Below, piece by piece: positions 59,428-64,000 of a DNA stretch of 64,000 bases. The notes under the pieces are model-generated. The model had not been told where the DNA came from. It did no database searches and worked only from the letters and a program-made list of their open reading frames with translations. The first letter of the stretch is position 1; each line of letters begins with the position of its first letter. Origin of the DNA: Arthrobacter rhombi (GTDB taxonomy: Bacteria > Actinomycetota > Actinomycetes > Actinomycetales > Micrococcaceae); contig NZ_FUHW01000011.1 of the NCBI RefSeq assembly GCF_900163545.1, positions 1-64,000 of the forward strand, in the 5' to 3' direction. The position numbers were made by a program, and so were the translations under genes.

Positions 59428-62400
59428 GTGCACCATCTCGCCCGCCTCAGCCTCGCCAACAGGGCTGTCGTCGCGCTCCTGACGCTCATCATTGCCGTGG
59501 CCGGTTTCGTTTCGATGGGTTCACTCAAGCAGGAGCTGATCCCGCCGATCAGCATCCCTCAGACGACGATCCTAACCACCGCCGTGGGGTCCAGCCCTGA
59601 GTTGATCGACGAGCAGATCAGTCTGCCGCTCTCCCAAGCAGTCAAGGGTGTCAGTGGAGTCGAAACCGTTTCTGCCACCTCGGCTCCGTCGGTGTCCACC
59701 ATCACGGTGGCCACCGAATACGGTTTGGACCAGGACAAGGTCGAATCGAGTCTGCGTGAGGCCGTCGCCTCCGTCTCCTCGAAGCTCCCCGAGGGTGCCG
59801 ACCCCGAGATCCTGGCTGGCAGCACCTCAGATATTCCCGTGGTCATGTTGACTGCTTCCTCCGATGCCTCCGCCGAAAGCCTCAGCCATAGCCTGGAAAC
59901 AGCCGTCCTGCCCGAGATCCAGGGCATTGAAGGGGTCCGTGACGTCCAGCTCAGCGGCGAGACGAAACAGCGGATCACGATCGATCCCGACGCCAAAAAA
60001 CTGGCTGCCGCCGGTCTTGGACAGCAGACCATCTCCTCCGCCCTGAAGGCCAATGGTACGACCCTTCCCGCGGGAACCATCATCGAGGACGACCAATCCG
60101 TTTCGGTCCAGGCCGGCAACGCCATCGAATCCCTCGACGCCCTCAAATCACTGCCCCTGCTGCCCCCCAGCCCGGCGGCGGGTGACGATGGCGCTCCGGG
60201 CCAGGGCGCCCCCGGTCAGGCGGACCAGGGCCAGGACGCTCCGGGCCAGGACTCGGATGCCGCAGCGGGCCAAGCCCCTGCCGCCCCCGCGGCCCCCGCC
60301 AGCGGGCCACTGAAGACCATTGGCGATGTCGCTTCGGTAAAGGTGACCAACGAGAAGCAAACATCCATCACCCGGACCAACGGCGAACCCAGCCTCTCCG
60401 TCCAGGTCACCGCGCTGCCCGATGCCGACATCGTGTCCATCTCCCATGCTGTCAATGACAAGCTCGACGGCTTCAAGGATGCCTTGGGCGCAGGTGCAGC
60501 CATCACCCCGATCTTTGATCAGGCCCCATTCATCGAGCAGTCGATCAACCATCTGGCCATCGAGGGCCTGTTGGGATTGGCCTTCGCGGTGATCGTCATC
60601 CTCGTCTTCCTGCTCTCCGTGCGTTCGACACTGGTCACAGCGATTTCGATCCCGATCTCGGTCCTGGTCACCTTCATTGGGCTTAACGTGGGCGGCTATT
60701 CGCTGAACATGCTCACCCTGGGCGCCTTGACCATTGCCATCGGTCGCGTGGTCGACGACTCGATCGTGGTCATCGAGAACATCAAACGGCATCTGGGCTA
60801 TGGGGAAGAAAAACGCCAAGCCATCCTGACAGCGGTGAAGGAGGTTGCCGGGGCGATCACCGCATCGACGCTGACCACGATCATGGTCTTCCTCCCTATC
60901 GCCTTGGTCGGCGATGTGGTGGGGGAACTGTTCAGGCCCTTCGCCCTCACCGTCGCCATCGCGATGCTCTCCTCGCTGTTCGTGGCACTGACCATCGTCC
61001 CGATCCTGGCCTACTGGTTCATGCGCCAACCGCAGCATGACGTCGACCCGGCCGAGGTTCGCGCCGCTTCCGAGGTCAAGGAGCGCAAAAGCCGGCTACA
61101 GCGCGGGTACCTCCCGATCCTGCGCGGCACCCAGCGCCACCCGGTCTGGACGCTGGTCGGTGCCGTGATGATCCTGGTCCTGACCGCAGGCATTCTGCCC
61201 CTATTGAAGGTCGACTTCCTGGGCAGCACCGGCCAAAACAGCCTGCAGGTCACCCAGCAGTTCAAGACCGGCGCCGATCTGAAGACGATCAGCACCCAGG
61301 CCCAGGCCACCGAAGAAGCCCTGATGGATTCCGAGGGTGTCCAAAGCGTCCTGCTGACCGCAGGAGTGGGCGGGGAAGGCCTAGCCGCCATGCTCGGAGG
61401 AGGTGCCAGTTCGGCGTCCTACACGGTGAACACCGACCCCGATGGCGACCAGAGCGACATCAGCGCGAATATCCAAAAACGTCTGGCTGATCTGCCCGAC
61501 GGCAAGGACATCTCAGTTGGTGAGGCAGCTGCCTACGGAAGCAGCACGGTGGACGTCATCGTCAAGGCTCACGACGATAAGTCGGCACTGACCCAGGCCT
61601 CGGGCCAGGTGCTCTCCGCCCTCAAGGACACCCCGCATTCCACGGATATCGCCAGCGACCTTGCGACGGACCAGCCCACGATCGAGGTCGTGGTGGACCG
61701 CACCAAGGCCGCGCAGGCCGGGCTGACCGAAATGCAGGTCTCAGGGATCGTGGCCTCCGCAGCCAATCCGCAGGCGGTGGACAGCATCAGGATCGACGGC
61801 AAGGACCTCTCCGTCTACGTCGACAGCGGCTCTTCGGTCGCCTCGCTGAAGGAACTCAAGAACTCCCCGGTCCCCAGCGCCTCGGGGATGAAGAAGCTCT
61901 CGGAACTCGCAGATATCAAACCCACCAGCGTGCCTTCCTCGGTCAGCCGGCAAGGTGGCCAACTCGTCGCCACGGTCTCGCTGACCCCCGATGAGGGCGA
62001 ACTGGGAGCGGTGACCTCAGCGGTCACTGACTCGTTGGATGGCATCGACCTGCCGCCGGGGGCCTCGGTGGAAATCGGCGGTGTCAGCGCGCAGCAGACG
62101 GATTCGTTCAAGCAGCTGGGGTTGGCCATGCTGGTCGCCATTGCGATCGTCTACTTGCTGATGGTGGCCGAGTTCAGGTCCCTGCTGCAACCGCTGATCC
62201 TGTTGGTGTCGATTCCGTTTGCCGCGACCGGGGCGATCCTGCTCATGCTCGTCTCCGGCAAACCGCTGGGTGTGGCCTCGATGATCGGTTTGCTGATGCT
62301 CATCGGCATTGTGGTCACCAACGCGATCGTGCTCATCGACCTGGTCAATCAATACCGGCGTCAGGGCCAGAGTGTCCAGGACGCCGTCGTCAATGGTGCC

Positions 62401-62700
62401 CGGCAGCGGCTGCGTCCGATCCTGATGACCGCTCTGGCGACGATCTTCGCCCTCACGCCGATGGCCTTGGGCGTGACCGGTTCCAGCGGGTTCATCTCCC
62501 AAGACTTGGCCATCGTGGTCATCGGCGGATTGGTCTCCTCCACGGCCCTGACGTTGGTTCTGGTGCCGGTGCTATACCAACTGGTCGAAGGTCGGCTCGA
62601 GAAACGTGAACAGCGCAAGGCCGGGACGTCCAAGCCGCAGGGGGCCCATGCGGCACCGGTGGAGCCTGACCTGCCGTCGAATACTGCCACGCACGGCTAA
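59428..62700 (+). CDS. RND-family efflux transporter (HAE1/AcrB-like)
   Basis: A 1,090-residue RND transporter with GTG start 59428 and GAAGGA 7 bases upstream; further upstream the frame is spurious. Two repeats, each with one N-terminal helix, a large porter loop and a bundle of membrane helices, are recognisable. AIGRVVDDSIVVIENIK in the first bundle (about residues 430-446) has the proton-relay Asp pair. The first porter loop carries a Gly/Pro/Gln/Ala-rich insertion at about residues 245-294, unlike AcrB. No membrane-fusion protein or outer-membrane factor gene is near, as expected for a Gram-positive HAE-type pump. Substrates unknown. Confidence 0.9.
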   Translation: MHHLARLSLANRAVVALLTLIIAVAGFVSMGSLKQELIPPISIPQTTILTTAVGSSPELIDEQISLPLSQAVKGVSGVETVSATSAPSVSTITVATEYGLDQDKVESSLREAVASVSSKLPEGADPEILAGSTSDIPVVMLTASSDASAESLSHSLETAVLPEIQGIEGVRDVQLSGETKQRITIDPDAKKLAAAGLGQQTISSALKANGTTLPAGTIIEDDQSVSVQAGNAIESLDALKSLPLLPPSPAAGDDGAPGQGAPGQADQGQDAPGQDSDAAAGQAPAAPAAPASGPLKTIGDVASVKVTNEKQTSITRTNGEPSLSVQVTALPDADIVSISHAVNDKLDGFKDALGAGAAITPIFDQAPFIEQSINHLAIEGLLGLAFAVIVILVFLLSVRSTLVTAISIPISVLVTFIGLNVGGYSLNMLTLGALTIAIGRVVDDSIVVIENIKRHLGYGEEKRQAILTAVKEVAGAITASTLTTIMVFLPIALVGDVVGELFRPFALTVAIAMLSSLFVALTIVPILAYWFMRQPQHDVDPAEVRAASEVKERKSRLQRGYLPILRGTQRHPVWTLVGAVMILVLTAGILPLLKVDFLGSTGQNSLQVTQQFKTGADLKTISTQAQATEEALMDSEGVQSVLLTAGVGGEGLAAMLGGGASSASYTVNTDPDGDQSDISANIQKRLADLPDGKDISVGEAAAYGSSTVDVIVKAHDDKSALTQASGQVLSALKDTPHSTDIASDLATDQPTIEVVVDRTKAAQAGLTEMQVSGIVASAANPQAVDSIRIDGKDLSVYVDSGSSVASLKELKNSPVPSASGMKKLSELADIKPTSVPSSVSRQGGQLVATVSLTPDEGELGAVTSAVTDSLDGIDLPPGASVEIGGVSAQQTDSFKQLGLAMLVAIAIVYLLMVAEFRSLLQPLILLVSIPFAATGAILLMLVSGKPLGVASMIGLLMLIGIVVTNAIVLIDLVNQYRRQGQSVQDAVVNGARQRLRPILMTALATIFALTPMALGVTGSSGFISQDLAIVVIGGLVSSTALTLVLVPVLYQLVEGRLEKREQRKAGTSKPQGAHAAPVEPDLPSNTATHG

Positions 62701-62822
62701 GCCGGCAACGGTTCCTCGCGGCCGACGGAAGAGATCGATCTTCCATTGGTCTGGTGGCTGCCTCGCGGTAGATTATAGGCATCGACAGACCGGCCGGCCT
62801 GCCCTCCATCAGAGGAACCAGC

Positions 62823-63992
62823 ATGGCTGCACAGCAGAGCAATCGGAAACTTCAGGGGCCTTTCGGCTCCGGCCAGGGGGCAGCAGACCCGTGGGCAGAT
62901 GCCTTGGGCCGGGCCAGTATCCGTTCCGCCCAGACACTGCTGGTCATCCTTTTAGCCGTCGTACTCATCTGGGCGGCAACGCGGGTGCCATTGGTCTTGA
63001 TTCCTGTTTTGATTGCCTTGATTCTGGCCTCGGCCATCGCACCGCTGGTGCGCTGGCTCATCGGACACCGCTGGCCACCCATCCTGGCGGTGCTGACCTG
63101 CCTGGTCACGATCATGGCGGTGATGGGCGGCGTCGTCACGGGCATCGTCACGTTGATCCAGCACCAGTCCGCCGAACTGGCCAGCCGTGCGGTGGACGGC
63201 GTCGAACAACTTCACGGGTTTCTCGTCACCGGCCCCTTTGCCCTCAGCAACCAGCAAATCAACGCCGCCGGGGACAAACTCCGGGGGTTCCTCTCCAGCG
63301 GGACGTTCAGCACCGAGGCCATCTCCGGGCTGCGGGTTGCCGGGGAAACCGTGGCAGGAGTGGTTCTCGTTGCCGTGATCTTGTTCTTCTTCCTCAAGGA
63401 CGGAGAGAAAATCCGCGGCTTCCTCATCGGATTCCTTCCGGAAGGCCAACGCGCCAGGGCCTACCTCGCCGCCGAACACAGTGCCGTGGTGCTGGGCGGT
63501 TATGTCCGCGGAACGGCGATGATCGCGGCCATCGACGGCCTGATCGTCGGCGTCGCCCTGGTCATCCTCAGGGTGCCATTGGCCCTGCCATTGGGCGTCT
63601 TCGTCTTCTTGGGTGGTTTCGTTCCCATTATCGGAGCCACCCTCGCCGGCACATTGGCCGTCCTGGTCGCTCTGGTCTCCAATGGCCCGGTCTCTGCCCT
63701 CATTGTCCTGGCCGTTCTGATCGGGGCGAATCAGCTCGAACACCACCTGCTCCAACCCCTGCTCATGGGGCGGGTGCTCCATATCCATGGGCTAGTGATC
63801 CTGTTGGCGCTGGCCGCCGGGGCGGTACTGGCCGGCATCGTGGGGGCGCTGCTCGCGGTGCCGCTGACCGCCGTGGGCTGGACCGTGTTGAAGACCTGGT
63901 CCCAGCATGCCGCAGAGGCCTCCGACATCGTCGAGGCAGCCACCGGGGATCCCCCGGCCGACGAACACGACACCGATTCAGAAACCACCTGA
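62823..63992 (+). CDS. AI-2E family transporter (TqsA/PerM-like permease)
   Basis: A 389-residue membrane protein with about eight helices in the PerM (AI-2E transporter) arrangement. VILFFFLKDGEKIRGFLIGFLPEGQRARA and GANQLEHHLLQPLLMGRVLHIHGLVILLALAAGA (by position about 187-215 and 302-335) are typical. The family includes TqsA, linked to autoinducer-2 export, and sodium/proton antiporter-like members; the function here is unknown. A probable minus-10 (TAGATT near 62769) and AGAGGAAC ribosome site stand upstream. The gene is complete and ends eight bases before the window edge. Confidence 0.87.
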   Translation: MAAQQSNRKLQGPFGSGQGAADPWADALGRASIRSAQTLLVILLAVVLIWAATRVPLVLIPVLIALILASAIAPLVRWLIGHRWPPILAVLTCLVTIMAVMGGVVTGIVTLIQHQSAELASRAVDGVEQLHGFLVTGPFALSNQQINAAGDKLRGFLSSGTFSTEAISGLRVAGETVAGVVLVAVILFFFLKDGEKIRGFLIGFLPEGQRARAYLAAEHSAVVLGGYVRGTAMIAAIDGLIVGVALVILRVPLALPLGVFVFLGGFVPIIGATLAGTLAVLVALVSNGPVSALIVLAVLIGANQLEHHLLQPLLMGRVLHIHGLVILLALAAGAVLAGIVGALLAVPLTAVGWTVLKTWSQHAAEASDIVEAATGDPPADEHDTDSETT

Positions 63993-64000
63993 GAGTGGGT

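Noticed and set aside
1-64000. CRISPR arrays, insertion sequences or long tandem repeats
   Set aside because: I looked for regularly spaced repeats, paired terminal inverted repeats and transposase motifs and found none; the only repeated long unit is the tRNA-Asn gene.

Overview
This looks like the chromosome of a high-G+C Gram-positive bacterium, most likely Micrococcales (Micrococcaceae/Arthrobacter-like). The reasons are the G+C-rich coding bias with frequent GTG/TTG starts, a leucine-degradation cluster syntenic with actinobacterial accD1-accA1-fadE19-MaoC-citE, a SAM-IV-type riboswitch before metY-metX, a multi-repeat DivIVA protein next to cdsA-frr-pyrH, and the dnaG-dgt-dus-glyS order. 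The placement is inferred from content, not from a database search.

Layout. 1-1.4 kb: an accessory edge with a 5'-truncated, lower-G+C gene carrying ADP-ribosyltransferase-like sequence features, followed by a serine recombinase with repeats upstream. 1.4-9.0 kb: a leucine/isovalerate operon (carboxyltransferase, biotin carboxylase, acyl-CoA dehydrogenase, MaoC hydratase, CitE-type lyase) under a divergent TetR regulator with two matching palindromic operators, then a GNAT gene. 9.0-13.3 kb: the branched-chain 2-oxoacid dehydrogenase operon bkdABC, divergent from an Lrp/AsnC regulator, with a perfect CRP/GlxR-type palindrome between them. 13.5-19.7 kb: two sodium:solute symporters, each with a small DUF485-like membrane partner, one of them in an operon with a LytS/LytTR two-component system. 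19.7-24.7 kb: housekeeping genes (DivIVA-repeat protein, cdsA, frr, pyrH, tsf, rpsB). 25-32 kb: a LytM-like protein that lacks catalytic histidines, two glycosyltransferases, a CDP-alcohol phosphatidyltransferase, transporters and tRNA-Met. 32.2-34.1 kb: a lipase-maturation-factor gene bracketed by two identical tRNA-Asn genes. 34-41 kb: dnaG, dgt, dus, a GNAT protein, glyS. 41-47 kb: a DMT transporter, an S4 RNA-binding protein, two hydrolases, and metX-metY behind the riboswitch. 47-50.4 kb: a VOC protein, an SGNH hydrolase with its TetR regulator, and a CPBP protein. 50.4-58.9 kb: histidine utilisation (hutI, hutF, an M20 amidohydrolase, hutU and an IclR regulator, divergent from hutH-hutD). 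58.8-64 kb: a MarR regulator divergent from an RND efflux pump, then an AI-2E family permease.

How the genes work together. The window is rich in amino-acid catabolism. Bkd makes branched acyl-CoAs, and the mcc-like operon would carry leucine carbon on to acetyl-CoA and acetoacetate. The hut genes convert histidine to glutamate through the HutF branch. Two monocarboxylate-type symporters and two CRP-like sites suggest carbon-source control over part of this. Each catabolic block sits beside a local regulator, and several of these have readable palindromic operators.

The most interesting hypotheses are a leucine pathway of opposite stereochemistry using MaoC plus CitE, replacement of HutG by an M20 amidohydrolase, the regulator-operator pairs, the duplicated symporter/DUF485 modules, and the truncated gene beside a recombinase at the left edge. 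I saw no CRISPR array, no insertion sequence and no prophage.
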